A stretch of DNA of 6,202 bases from Planctomycetota bacterium (GTDB taxonomy: Bacteria; Planctomycetota; B129-G9). Below, piece after piece: positions 6,168 through 6,202 of the stretch. The stretch lies in assembly GCA_030607235.1 (NCBI GenBank), contig JAUWEX010000080.1:1-6202 (forward strand), in the 5' to 3' direction. The notes beneath the pieces were generated by a model. The model made no database searches. It was given only the letters and a program-made list of their open reading frames with translations, and was not told the DNA's origin. The stretch's first letter is position 1. Each line of letters opens with the position of its first letter. The translations under genes and the position numbers were made by a program.

Positions 6168-6202
6168 ATTGCTTCGTCCTGTATTAGATTCTCGGAAATA
6201 TC

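Overview
The window is one unbroken run of seven genes, all on the minus strand, so transcription goes from position 6202 down to 1. GC is roughly 60% in most genes and visibly lower in one. The content points to a Gram-negative-type bacterium with anaerobic metabolism. There is a ferredoxin-linked 2-oxoacid oxidoreductase of the VorB type, a lipoprotein carrying PD40/WD40-like repeats, an acyl-glycerophosphate-type acyltransferase and a DUF3786 protein. Planctomycetota or a related deep lineage is possible, but nothing here fixes the phylum.

Layout in transcription order: (1) 6167-5118, 2-oxoacid:ferredoxin oxidoreductase alpha subunit (VorB-like). (2) 5030-3507, a 507-residue lipoprotein made almost entirely of a 39-residue beta-propeller-type repeat. 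(3) 3440-2697, the thiamine-diphosphate-binding beta subunit. (4) 2659-2114, the gamma subunit. (5) 2130-1204, lipoyl synthase LipA. (6) 1207-536, a DUF374 lysophospholipid acyltransferase. (7) 543 to beyond position 1, a DUF3786 protein cut by the window edge. The last four genes overlap one another by 17, 4 and 8 bases, which suggests translational coupling. The first three are separated by 87, 66 and 37 bases. I see no convincing terminator anywhere, and no gap exceeds 90 bases.

The alpha, beta and gamma subunits together make a CoA-acylating 2-oxoacid oxidoreductase that passes electrons to ferredoxin. The exact substrate (branched-chain 2-oxoacid, 2-oxoglutarate or other) cannot be read from the sequence. 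LipA supplies lipoate for lipoate-dependent enzymes encoded elsewhere, such as the glycine cleavage system or a classical dehydrogenase complex. The acyltransferase probably serves envelope lipid synthesis.

The main oddity is the repeat lipoprotein. It splits what is normally a contiguous alpha-beta-gamma gene set, has lower GC than its neighbours, and is predicted to be exported while the enzyme around it is cytoplasmic. The second point of interest is the tightly coupled DUF3786 gene, a family of unknown function, at the end of the run.
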